Shown: positions 1 to 9,611, counted from the stretch's first letter. The stretch is 12,002 nucleotides of DNA from Phoronis ovalis (GCA_028565635.1 JAOXYB010048480.1:1-12002); one strand, 5' to 3'. Made by a program: numbers and translations. The notes: a model not told the origin generated them from the sequence alone.

Positions 1-460
1 TATATTTTATTTTTTTATTAAGTTGTCATTTTTTACATTAAATTGTTTACATTTTCATGTCATCTATATATATTCGAGAAGGTCCAAGTAATTTTCCTTG
101 GAGATTTAACTAGATTTTTTTTCCTTGCAAAATATAATTATCTTTCATTGAATTTATTGAGTTTGTTTCCTTTTTTTTATCTCTGTTTCAATCTTTGTCC
201 TGCTGTAACTGTATCCTTATTTTTAGAAAAACATATAATCCTGTTTTTTTATCTCTTTTTACCTGTTACTTAAAAAATCACAAACCAAGGAACGTACTGG
301 CTTCGAGTTTTGTGCACTATTGAACGAAACACTGTTTTTGTTTAGTGCAAATATTCCCATGCATGTTGATCTCGGATGTTATGCATTACATGCCATTTTT
401 TAGCTATTTTGCGTCATTAATATACCGAAATTTTTCTCAATATGTCTTTTAGTTTTCTAA

Positions 461-475
461 TATATATATATATAT
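461..475. repeat. (TA)n simple repeat
   Basis: An uninterrupted run of alternating T and A, seven and a half dinucleotide units. It is an ordinary short microsatellite in AT-rich DNA with no adjoining element that would give it a role. Confidence 0.9.
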
Positions 476-551
476 TATAGCAAAGACAATTTATAACCCG
501 TTATTAAAGATAAACATCACATTTGTTAACACGCACCATCAGTGGCGCATG

Positions 552-569
552 TACGTCATTTTTACGTCA
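552..569. promoter_or_regulatory. Paired TACGTCA (CRE/ATF-like) motifs
   Basis: TACGTCA occurs at 552-558 and again at 563-569, starts 11 bp apart, which is about one helical turn. Read on the other strand each is TGACGTA, the half-site type bound by CREB/ATF and related bZIP proteins. No transcript start is visible nearby, so the sequence shows only the paired motif; binding is inference and could be chance. Confidence 0.25.
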
Positions 570-1826
570 CAATGTGCACTTTTTATTATTACGTTCTTAT
601 TAATTATCAACGTTACTGGCTTAAAACGGTGCTTTCTGCTTCAAAGTAGTTGAAGTTTATTAAGAATTAGGTTTATAAGCTTTAGACGAATAGAGCATAA
701 GCGTAATTTTATTTACAAAATAAAAATACGTTACTCTTCGTCAATTGACACTGTATAAATCCAATAAGGGAAAACAAGTGAAATCGTGCTAATAGGAACA
801 GCCGTTTGGCAATTTAGAGTTTTTTCAACATTTGTTGTGGCAACGGTGAATATTATAAAAAAAGCATTTGAAATTATACTAGAATAACTGTCCAACAGGG
901 AACAATGCACCACAACCGAGAACACATGGAAGCTATGGACCAGAAATTAGTTTTGATATATTTATATCCTGGATATCATGTAGGAAAAGCAAAGTAGTCC
1001 TACAGTTGCTCATAATTGTTTCAGATTTGATACGACTCCCCTCAAGTCTGTACTGAAACAAAGCTGTCCTAAAACAACTGCAATATACAATCGAAATGAT
1101 TATTTCATAGTAACCATATTATATTTAGTATATAAAACTTGTGACCTATTTTGTATTAACATGCAGACATTGAGCGACAGCAGGCCCGTCAGATGGGTGG
1201 AGGGGGGTTGCGTTAGGTGCGAAAAGGAAAAAATAAAAAAATCATACATTTAAAGTTTTTGCACTATTTCCAGCCAGCCTTTGCGCAAACACTGCGGTTG
1301 CATCATTCGTGAGCTCATAAAAGTATTTTGTATCAATAATTTAGTAAACTATCTTCTGTTTTAATCTTTCTGATTAATAACTAATGTGCGTAGAAGTAAA
1401 TGTATATCTCACATTTCCGTCAGTTTCTACATTTACAAATTAAGTTCCGGAGAGCAAGTGTTTTTATTATTTTTATTATTTTCTTCGTGCTTTATTTCTA
1501 GCATTTTAACATGAAGGGTACAGCATTTTTCAAAAAGGTACCAGGTAAAATATTAAATGGAATCCATGATATACTAATAACTTTAATTAGCACAATAATG
1601 TGAGGAAAAAATCCGTCACAATTGCAAAAACATTCTAAACTTTTAAACTCAAATTGATTGATGTAAAAGTAGAATTCAAACAAAAAGTAATTATCACTAA
1701 TTGTCAGGTAAAAGAGCACTAAACCTTTATCCTCAGTGTAATGATTTATTTGTTTTATTCCAATATTCAGAAAATAGATTTTTTGTAAATTTAGCTCTAA
1801 ACGATTTTATTTCATTTTAGAAGTCC

Positions 1827-1839
1827 TGCCATCTAGTGT
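1827..1839 (-). promoter_or_regulatory. CTCF-like motif
   Basis: On the minus strand this reads CACTAGATGGCAG, which matches the core of the animal CTCF consensus (C-C-A-C/T-A-G-A/G-T/G-G-G-C-A/G-G/C). CTCF is a zinc-finger protein that marks chromatin loop boundaries in bilaterians. The match is at motif level only; a 13-bp degenerate match in 12 kb is not strong evidence of occupancy. Confidence 0.25.
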
Positions 1840-2483
1840 CGAGCATATACTACCATCAATGTGTCGCTCTCAAAGCCAACGGAACTCTCCCTTAGCAGTA
1901 CATATACATTATTTACAGGAAAACGATGGACTCTCACCTAAAATAGCTGAGTTCTCCCGTATTGTTCCAGTAAAGTTGTTAAAGTGAATAAGGTGCCACT
2001 AACATTCTTTAGGTACATTTTCAAGGAAACATTTCCCACAAGAGTTTTCAAAATTATTAAATCCTTTTTGAAATTGCAGGCATTTATATTGGAACCTGGC
2101 ATTATAAACTTTTATTGCCAATAATGCAAAGTGCGCAAATAAACCAGGTTGTATGCATTAGGTAAACATTACAAAAGTATTTTGTGCTTTATTTCTCAGG
2201 CAGTACTTCGCTACTAAATACTAGCACCGCATTTTAGTCGGGTCTTTCCTATATAGTTACATACACACTTTTTTCATCTCTAATGTCATCAGCACTTGCA
2301 TTATGTGTAATAAATGTTATAATGGCATCTTTAAGAGCCACTATAAACATAAATACCTACAACTTAAAACATGCTTTGAGCAATTTTCGGATAATTTTCT
2401 TTTAAGATGCATGTAAGCGAACAGGTTTTGTCATCCTTGTTCACATTAAAGGCACCGTGTCCTATTTAGGGCCCTGCATGCCT

Positions 2484-2508
2484 GTAGTCGGAAACAGTGG
2501 ACGACTAC
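2484..2508. repeat. Short hairpin, 7-bp arms
   Basis: GTAGTCG at 2484-2490 is answered by its exact complement CGACTAC at 2502-2508, with an 11-base loop. The surrounding 60 bases are less AT-rich than the neighbourhood. The arms are too short and isolated to be called a transposon end or an RNA gene. Confidence 0.5.
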
Positions 2509-2558
2509 CAGTGTGCCCGCTGTACTAAGTTCCCACATGCTGTTCTAATAATTAAGGC

Positions 2559-2580
2559 GGTTAAGAACGGGGTTAAGAAC
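2559..2580. repeat. 10-bp direct repeat GGTTAAGAAC, two copies
   Basis: GGTTAAGAAC is found at 2559-2568 and 2571-2580, separated by GG. This is a minimal tandem duplication with a 12-bp period. No function is suggested. Confidence 0.8.
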
Positions 2581-4692
2581 TGACAAGCCATAAGCCCATT
2601 ATCAAGATCAATACTCTGCTAAAATTATGCAAACCTACTATTTATTATATTAATTTGAAGAACTAAATCGCTTGCGATTTATTAAACTTATATATAGACA
2701 ATTTTTGTTTCTTCCTCAATTTTTAAAAAAGATAGCAAGCAAAACATTATATGTGCCGACTCACTGTACTATTAATAACAGTACACAGATAAGCCGTACC
2801 ATACCTTTGTACTTTATAATTAATTACATATACTTTTATCTGGTAGCTCTTAGTGCGTGTAGTTTACTTACGAAGCAGATCGCAGATATGATATAAAAGA
2901 AACATACAGAAAACGGGCTAATTTCTATCTGAAAAGATTCCAAGTAAAGTAACTACAAATTGTCATATTGCATATACAATATAAGGTGGTAGCCTCTAGC
3001 TATACTAGAAATTTATTTAGCAAAATGAATTATGAATCAGATCGAAAACTGATGTTCATACCACCGTAATTTAGTTTAATTTTAACATGCAAGTATCCAA
3101 AAATAACCAAAGAATTAATAGACACCTATTAACAGTCTAAGCTAATATCTAACCGTGTATTTTATATTATTTAACGTACAGAAAACATCTACCTATATTG
3201 ATTGAGTTGTTATGTCGGTCTTACATGTATATTTGATAATTGTAAATTTTATTTATAGAATTATTCTATAAGACGAGCGTATCGTAGGCTTTGTATTTAT
3301 ATACATAACTGTCATTGGCGCTCACTGAGAAAACACGATCAATTTTATAACAACATCATGGTGGCATTGAAATAATTAGTAATTATCTCGAAATATGTTT
3401 CTCGAGGGTCAATAATGTCATATGTTGAAAATGATGGTAATTTATTTTAATGCAAATTTTAAATAGGCAATTATGAGAGAGGCATATGGTATCTTACCTT
3501 AAATTTACGAAACGCCACCGTTAAGTGTAAGATCGAGAGAAGAACCTAAATTATTCTATTCTCCTAATAAAGTTATTGTTATTAAGATATAGGTTTCATA
3601 GTCCCAAAACTCGGAACAATCCACTTTTCTGTCTCTATTATAAATTGATTATCTAGTTTTCAGGACAGCAACGGAAAAAACTGAGCTTCCAAATGAGTAA
3701 CGCGTATGTAGTACTATGTATCGTAACACTAACAATTGAATCGTTAACTGGTGTGTTGCTAAACAAACAACGGACATTTTAATAAATTGTTTTAGGTTTA
3801 CGCAAATCAGAACCAAAGTGCTAATTATTTTGACACCATCAATAAAACTATAAAGGCTATAAGAAGTTTAGAGCATCAAATTGAGATGTAAATCAATAAA
3901 TTTATTATAGATTTGTATCAGATTGAAATATGACGAATATCAATGCAAATTACGTGAATCGTCTTAGTTTTAGTTTTGAATACATGCTTCGTTTGTGCCT
4001 TTTGAAAATACCGAATGCGGGCAAAAAATTATCGGTTATTTCCGCCACTTAAAATCTAGCACTTATTCTAAACACGCTTATTAAAAATTGAGCGGAATTA
4101 GCTTAGCTTTCATTTTTTACTGTTTGTCTTAATTCCGTTCGTCACCAGCCTGTGAATAACCCTCACCAAAACATTATTATTTAAACATTACCTGCATTAG
4201 TAATCACGCTTGATTATATAGTTCGATGAGCATTAGTACGATTATAATTGGGAGTATCATATCTCTACTCTAATATTGATCTGTACTTATCGTCGCATGA
4301 AAGGTGTACTTTACATTTATTCCGTTTAGGCCATGCATTCAAGAGATTTTACAGTGGTCGGGGTGACTAATCTTCTTAGGTGTTACGTGTGGTGTATTAA
4401 TTTGAGTTATGAGAGAGCTTGGAAACAGAAATGCATTACTGAAAGCATACATGTACATATATATTCTCAATCAATCACCAACATGACAAAAACAAGTTAT
4501 GCCCAGTGACTTGTAAGATGCATGCTTGTCCATATTTTTGTGACACACACACCTGGAGATTTCCCACTATCAGATTATTCAAATTTAAATTAATTCATAT
4601 GCACTAATACAAAATAATTATTTCGGTTTATGAATTTACATAAGCAGACGCACATTCAAACAGTTCAGTTATACGCAATGCTACAGTACTAG

Positions 4693-4715
4693 TTCGAACA
4701 CCCGAATGGTTCGAA
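4693..4715. repeat. Short hairpin, 7-bp arms
   Basis: TTCGAAC at 4693-4699 pairs with GTTCGAA at 4709-4715 around a 9-base loop. The GTTCGAA core recalls a tRNA T-arm, but no acceptor, D or anticodon stem can be drawn around it, so it is not annotated as a tRNA. Confidence 0.5.
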
Positions 4716-4798
4716 AAAGAAAGAAGAAAATGACACCATGCACGAAGAAAGACAAAGTCGAAAACGAATTTTGAAAGGCGATATAGCATATAGTACAT

Positions 4799-4822
4799 GG
4801 TATATGGTATATGGTATATGGT
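4799..4822. repeat. 7-bp tandem repeat GGTATAT, three full copies
   Basis: GGTATAT is repeated exactly at 4799-4805, 4806-4812 and 4813-4819, followed by a partial GGT. It is a short minisatellite; the Tyr/Met/Leu-rich frame that crosses it on the minus strand is a by-product of the repeat. Confidence 0.9.
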
Positions 4823-4849
4823 CCGACTTAAGAAATTACTGGTTCCCAT

Positions 4850-7085
4850 GTTGTGAATGGGTTTTTAAAAAAGCCCCTCTATGCGTTTGTCCCCTTTTCA
4901 CTGACTGAAGGAAATTTTAGATATCCCGCTATATGCGTTGAGAATTCTTTTAACCTGTTTCACTGCAATTGGTTATATACTGCTATAAGCACTGTGATAA
5001 ATTAAGTTGACACCAAGGTTTGCATTGCATAGTAAAAGTACCCTTTTGTATATTTTATCGAAAGCTGTAATCCTTATAACGGGCGTCAACGTGCGCTGAT
5101 TTTAAACAATTGCCACGTTTTTGTTCACAAACATGCGTATCACCTATTGTCTTGAGTCGGACCCCAGGCAGGGTATATACTATTTTGGAAAGAATATGTG
5201 TTACCTTATAGTTCTTTCCTATATATTAACATATGGTTTTGTTGAATATAATATAATAGCAATTAATAAAAAAGCTAGCAGAATAATTACTATACCCGTT
5301 CTAATTCCACATACTTTACAATATTATATTAATATTGTTATAAAACTACTATTTTAGTATTTACTTAATCTGTGGGTGTGATACACCTAAGCAAATTAAT
5401 TATCAATCCCATAGCAGTAGTGCAAATGTATTAAAATATATGTTTCTATTTAGCACTTATCTTAATCAGCAGTTTATAATAACTTTTATAAATTAATTGC
5501 AAAATGTGAACTGCTAAGCAAATATGACTTCTTGACATTGTCAATAATAAGGATAAAAACAGACCAACATATATAACGAAAACAAAAACAAGCGTTCATA
5601 AGTTTATAAAGATGCTGCACGTCATCAATATAGAGTTTTGTGTTTTTTTTTGCATTTGGGACCAAATGTTTTGTAGGCATGTTATCAAGAAAACGTAATT
5701 CTGTTAATTTTGTTAAGCTGTATTTCAAGTAATAATGTAATAAAATGTAATATGCATAATTCTTGATTTACAAAAAAGCGTCGCCCATCTTGGTTATATA
5801 TATTCTGTAGTAGTTACAGTGCCTGAATAAATTTCATAGCGCGAGCTGAACAGAAAAAAAACTTCAGTCGTACCAGGTCTATGTGTAACGCAAATGTAAC
5901 AGAACACATTTCTGTCGTGTAATGACAGGGTGGTAGAAATAAATTGCCACTTGCTATACCCATCAGCGGCTTTGAATAGATCATAATAATTATTTTGATT
6001 GGTTTTCGCAAAAAAAAAAATGTTTCATTTCTTTCTTTCTCCAACAGCAGCAACTTTGTACAGGTATTTGCTAAAGTTAGCTCCTAAAGAATACACTGTT
6101 TGCATGAAGCTGGTTATTTCACATGTGACAAGACCTGTAGATTTATAATTTGAGCTTAATCCTATGTGTAATTTGCTATTAAAATACAGTAATATGTATA
6201 ATTTTGAATGTAAATATTTACGAACCTTAGATGGAATTATTTTAATAGTTTTCTATAAATACTGTTATAAAAAGATGAAACAAATATAAGATAATTCTAA
6301 TTTTTTTAAGTGTTGAGATTTGATATAAAAATATCGGTAAAAAATGATTAGTTTCAATTAAAATCGTAGTAACCATTAATTGCGGGTATAAAATGCAATA
6401 TTAACAGACGACCTGTAGATGTGATTATATTTGATGACTACATGGGGATGGTTTGACATATAAAGATAAATGTATAAAAGAAATGAAAAACGAACTAAAA
6501 TATGTGGCCGAGTAATAATAATAAGCTCACACACCATTCTTAGACGACATTTTGCGTTAAAAATTTGATTATTATGTCGAATAATATGAACGTTGAGGAA
6601 CGCTAGCAATTGCTATTTTATGCGTGTTGGTTAGACCCTAGAGAAAATTGTGAGATGCAGTACACTTTACTTACATAACCTTTCACATAGATTTCAGACT
6701 CACAATAATTAGCTAGAATTAGTCCCATGATGAACATTGCACTTTCATTGAACATTCATTCGGTTAATTCAAATTACCAGGGTTATTCACTTTTGGCATT
6801 TCTGCAAATTATAACTGTGGTCTGCTCTTAAATATACATATCCATTACCATCTGTTTCATTAGACATAAGAGCAAATAACTAAATGGTGATTTTTTTTTT
6901 CCAAATTAAAGTAAACGTTGCATTTTCTTACCTTATTTAATTTCGAATAAAATGAAGATACCATTTCTATATGTTCGTTGTGTACTGTTCTTTTATCTGG
7001 ATACAGCTGTGTATACCTATTACTGTTCTAATAATTAAAACGCAACTCCCACGCCCTTTATATGCATCTCGTGTACAATATATCT
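4850..7085. other. AT-rich non-coding sequence, no gene seen
   Basis: Only short frames of random AT-rich composition occur here on either strand, several without an ATG. Homopolymer A and T runs (for example near 6010 and 6890) are present. I see no tRNA or rRNA, no splice-bounded exon, and no transposon terminus. It probably belongs to the upstream intergenic DNA of the arrestin-like gene, or to its first intron if the true first exon lies outside the window. Confidence 0.7.
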
Positions 7086-7090
7086 AACGA

Positions 7091-7102
7091 TAGATGGCGC
7101 TA
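7091..7102 (+). promoter_or_regulatory. CTCF-like motif near the candidate promoter
   Basis: TAGATGGCGCTA at 7091-7102 fits the TAG(A/G)(T/G)GGCGC core of the animal CTCF consensus. It is oriented opposite to the similar motif at 1827-1839, so the two point away from each other. It lies about 20 bp upstream of a TATA-like box and about 1.2 kb upstream of the coding exon. Occupancy is inference from motif shape alone. Confidence 0.3.
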
Positions 7103-7112
7103 CATACTTCAC

Positions 7113-7264
7113 TATTTATACAGGTCAAAAGCTGGAAATGATGTCAACGTTTCTGACTCATTTTACTGGTAATTATATTTAACAAATCGATATCGCTCAG
7201 TTGAAGTGATGTTTCAAGATGGCTACGTTTAATCTGTAGACTGTTACTGAAGACGTAAAGACAG
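7113..7264 (+). promoter_or_regulatory. Candidate promoter and non-coding first exon
   Basis: A TATA-like box, TATTTATA, sits at 7113-7120. Downstream, CAAGATGGC at 7215-7223 resembles the YY1-type motif often found just after animal transcription starts, and ACAG/GTGGGT at 7261-7270 is a usable splice donor. A second donor, AAG/GTTAGT, lies at 7381-7389. If one of these joins to the acceptor at 8261, the intron would be about 0.9 to 1.0 kb and the first exon would be untranslated; the only ATG in the segment near the donor (7219) is closed by TAG after six codons. This is a weak proposal: the true first exon may be elsewhere, including outside the window. Confidence 0.2.
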
Positions 7265-8261
7265 GTGGGTACGAGGTTATTACTGCGAGAACTCTGACTG
7301 TGATATATGCACATACTTAATAGTTTTCGTCTGGAAAATGGGGGTAAACGAGTGTAGCATGATTGGGTGCCGATGATTCCAAGGTTAGTTAGTGCACCGA
7401 CAGGCTGCTGTATATTGAGGTCGATACAAACTGCGGGTACTCTAACCTTGTGTCCGTCATGTCCGGCAGTCCTGTAGGTTAAATGGCTGTATTAACGAGA
7501 CCGGAATGCAAAATTATTTTACAATGCAATTTTAGTAACTAAATATATATTAACGAGCTCTTACACACAAGGCGTGTTTATACGCAATATATTCGACCCT
7601 TTGGGAACAACATTTTATAATATGGTAATATAAATAATGTTCTGGTCAGATATGATTACTACATGAACAATGAGTGACCTTGGTGCGTTTGTCCAAGTCC
7701 GGTATCACATGAATTCAGATAAAAAGGTCTTGACTTATATTTCCGGTAAAGGATGTTGAAAACATTCATGTACCGTATTAATCGGGTTAGTGATTTTGAC
7801 AAGCGACAGTTAGAGGAGCAAAGGGGGATTTCAATGTATTCTATAAAGCGTACGAGGAAGTTTCTATTGTCTTTGTCTTGGGAGAAATTAAATATTAATA
7901 AAATTTGCTGCAATTTGACATCTTTTCAGAAGCAGTGTTCAGAAATCCTTTAAATTATCAAGTTTCATATTTATCCAGTTACATACGTATATATACTGTA
8001 CACTGTATAGCCACTGTTCGAATGATTCCAAAGCTATCCTCGTGAAACGTATGAGATTCTTATACAAAAACGCGTGATGTAGACTTCGATTGAACAAGTC
8101 TCGGTAGTTGAATAAAACACTCCCAAATGTAGTGTATAACATTATAATTACTATTCACGACGATGGCTAATAATCATTTGTATGAATGTGTAAATATTAA
8201 ATTTAATAATGAGTACTAACGATGTTTTGTTTTGTTTCATATGAATTCTTTTCAATTCCAG
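7265..8261 (+). other. Probable 5' intron of the arrestin-like gene (right end supported, left end a guess)
   Basis: The right boundary is supported by a branch point and acceptor listed separately. The left boundary is only the best-looking donor and could instead be 7384 or much further upstream. The first 250 bases are visibly less AT-rich and contain a 9-bp inverted repeat, CAAGGTTAG at 7380-7388 and CTAACCTTG at 7442-7450. Two overlapping short frames around 7659-7953, one on each strand, look like chance; neither resembles a known family. Confidence 0.35.
8214..8261 (+). other. 3' splice site: branch point, pyrimidine tract and acceptor
   Basis: TACTAAC at 8214-8220 is the optimal branch-point heptamer, with the branch adenosine expected at 8219. 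A T-rich stretch follows and ends in TTCCAG at 8256-8261, 42 bases after the branch adenosine, a normal spacing. The exon would begin at 8262 with GTAGCT directly before the ATG at 8268. An in-frame ATG at 8241 lies inside the pyrimidine tract and is therefore expected to be removed by splicing. The frame is closed upstream by TAA at 8217-8219, which overlaps the branch site. Confidence 0.75.
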
Positions 8262-8267
8262 GTAGCT

Positions 8268-9611
8268 ATGAGTATCCTTGATGAAACTAGTCAACAGCTT
8301 GTTGACCTTATATATCGGAGGACGAAAGAAAAAATAAGTAACGAATACATTAAATCATTATCTATTGAATTTGAAAAAGAATGCCACCCAGCAGATTTCC
8401 TCAAAGAAGCATTTAAGCCAGAAGATGGCGGATATAGAGGGTTTATAGATTTCCGGGAAGCGTACACATACAGTCCTGGCGAAACTGTTAATGGAAAAAT
8501 ATGTCTTGCGTTAAATAAATCGACATATATCTATAACCTAGAATTTAAAATTTTGGGAGAGTCGCATATTTTGTGTGGTTCTTCTGCAGGCTATTGTGAC
8601 TGGTCGCATGAAGTATTTTTTCAACATACAACAAATTTTAAAGACTGTGCTCCGGATCAGGTGCTTGTAACGCCACCTGGCGAACACACGTTTGAATTTG
8701 AATGTCAGCTTCCAAAAGACACACCAAGCTGTATGGTGTATGAGAGTTATCGTACCAATCAAGCAGCATACATTATATATTATGGACAGGTATCTTTATA
8801 TATAAAAGGTGAAAATGACCCAGTAAAAACATCTTATTTTTTACCAGTTCAGCGCCGTTTATGGTTAGCGGATCCAAAACTGGAAACAGCCGTCAATACG
8901 CCTAATACAAAAGCAGACAAGGAAAGATATCTGCTGGGTCTTGGAGGTTCAATTGAAGTGCAGGTCAAAGTTCAGCAAGGGCTGTTATTAACGGCTGGAC
9001 ATGACCTACTCATTGATGTGTATATTGACAACAAAAGTCGTCATATTATAGACATGGTGACGTGCACTTTATATCAAGTAGCCAAATTCCATCATAGCGG
9101 CAATGAACTATATAAAATTCAAAGAAAACTTGCCATGGTTCGATTACCTATAGAAATCTCAAAAAATCAACAGGAAAAAATAAAGAGCATTCGTATTCAC
9201 ACTGATCCTAGTTTAGAACCAGCGGTCTCGCGGACAATGTCACCAAACGCTGCTAGACAAGTAATTTTAGGTTATACAATCGGCGTTGAAGTAGGTGTAA
9301 ATAGTTTCTTTGGATATAACGTTTTCACTCAAGTACCAATGGTGTTATGTTCTCCAACTCAAGACGACATCACCGACTGGGAGTCTTCGAAAGCAGATCG
9401 GAATAAACCACAATCCGAAACGCCTTCTGGTGGAATAGAAGAAAAATATAGTCAACTGGAATCGGATGGTGATCAGGATAGAGTCAAATCAGCTACTGAA
9501 ATTCTAATGGAACCTTTCATTGGTGCGTTAGTGTATGGTGAAATGAGGCTCAAACGGATACAAGAACAACAACAGTTGCTGCAAGAGAAAAATGAAAATG
9601 TACAAACTTAA
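8268..9611 (+). CDS. Arrestin-fold (alpha-arrestin/ARRDC-like) protein, 447 aa
   Basis: This is a single uninterrupted coding exon. Residues about 56-182 form an arrestin N-domain: a first strand ending in YSPGE (68-72), a GES/W block (97-112), and PGEHTFEFECQLP (137-149) leading into a YIIYYGQVSLYIKG strand (168-181). Residues about 226-362 form the arrestin C-domain, from GGSIEVQV to the closing YTIGVEVGV and VPMVLCSP strands. Arrestin-fold proteins are cytosolic adaptors that link membrane cargo to endocytic or ubiquitin machinery. Unusual points are a charged, probably helical extension of about 55 residues before the fold, and a tail (363-447) with a YSQL tyrosine-sorting-type motif at 394-397 and a Gln/Glu-rich helix at about 423-445. 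There is no PPxY motif, so recruitment of NEDD4-type ligases by the usual route is not expected. ATG 8268 has G at -3 and follows the acceptor closely; an upstream coding exon in frame cannot be excluded. Codons are less AT-rich than the flanks. The family call is firm; the subfamily and cargo are unknown. Confidence 0.9.
   Translation: MSILDETSQQLVDLIYRRTKEKISNEYIKSLSIEFEKECHPADFLKEAFKPEDGGYRGFIDFREAYTYSPGETVNGKICLALNKSTYIYNLEFKILGESHILCGSSAGYCDWSHEVFFQHTTNFKDCAPDQVLVTPPGEHTFEFECQLPKDTPSCMVYESYRTNQAAYIIYYGQVSLYIKGENDPVKTSYFLPVQRRLWLADPKLETAVNTPNTKADKERYLLGLGGSIEVQVKVQQGLLLTAGHDLLIDVYIDNKSRHIIDMVTCTLYQVAKFHHSGNELYKIQRKLAMVRLPIEISKNQQEKIKSIRIHTDPSLEPAVSRTMSPNAARQVILGYTIGVEVGVNSFFGYNVFTQVPMVLCSPTQDDITDWESSKADRNKPQSETPSGGIEEKYSQLESDGDQDRVKSATEILMEPFIGALVYGEMRLKRIQEQQQLLQEKNENVQT

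Larger units (their letters stand above)
1..2440. other. AT-rich non-coding sequence, no gene seen
   Basis: No open frame here looks like protein. Those present are under 80 codons, rich in Phe, Leu, Ile, Tyr and Lys as expected for random AT-rich DNA, and several lack an ATG. The stretch holds a short TA run, a pair of TACGTCA motifs, a small G-rich patch near 1195 and one CTCF-like motif near 1830, each listed separately. No tRNA, rRNA or recognisable transposon end was seen. It could be intergenic DNA or part of a long intron; the sequence alone does not decide. Confidence 0.7.
2440..4690. other. AT-rich non-coding sequence, no gene seen
   Basis: Frames in this stretch are short and of random AT-rich composition, including an open stretch at about 2672-2896 that begins with TTG rather than ATG. 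Apart from the small hairpin at 2484-2508 and the 10-bp direct repeat at 2559-2580, I see nothing with structure. No RNA gene or transposon terminus is recognisable. Confidence 0.7.

Noticed and set aside
43-273. 76-codon Phe/Leu-rich frame at the left edge resembling a membrane peptide
   Set aside because: Its hydrophobic composition follows from T-rich DNA and it lacks an ATG start at its beginning and any supporting context.
4691-4716. GTTCGAA-containing hairpin considered as a tRNA T-arm
   Set aside because: No acceptor stem, D-arm or anticodon arm can be placed at tRNA spacing on either strand.
4628-4849. Minus-strand 73-codon frame with a Tyr/Met-rich segment
   Set aside because: The Tyr/Met-rich part is produced by the GGTATAT repeat; no domain or coding context is present.
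7753-7953. ATG-initiated 66-codon frame on the plus strand, overlapped by an 84-codon frame on the minus strand
   Set aside because: The translation has some Arg/Glu/Lys-rich stretches but matches no family I recognise. It lies in the probable intron, has no promoter or splice context, and both strands being open suggests chance.
8232-8267. Twelve-codon upstream extension of the arrestin-like frame
   Set aside because: It begins with TTG, its in-frame ATG at 8241 lies in the pyrimidine tract of the 3' splice site, and the acceptor AG at 8260-8261 would remove it from the mRNA.
8538-8762. Open frame on the minus strand inside the arrestin-like gene
   Set aside because: It is antisense to conserved arrestin-domain sequence and is a shadow of that coding region.
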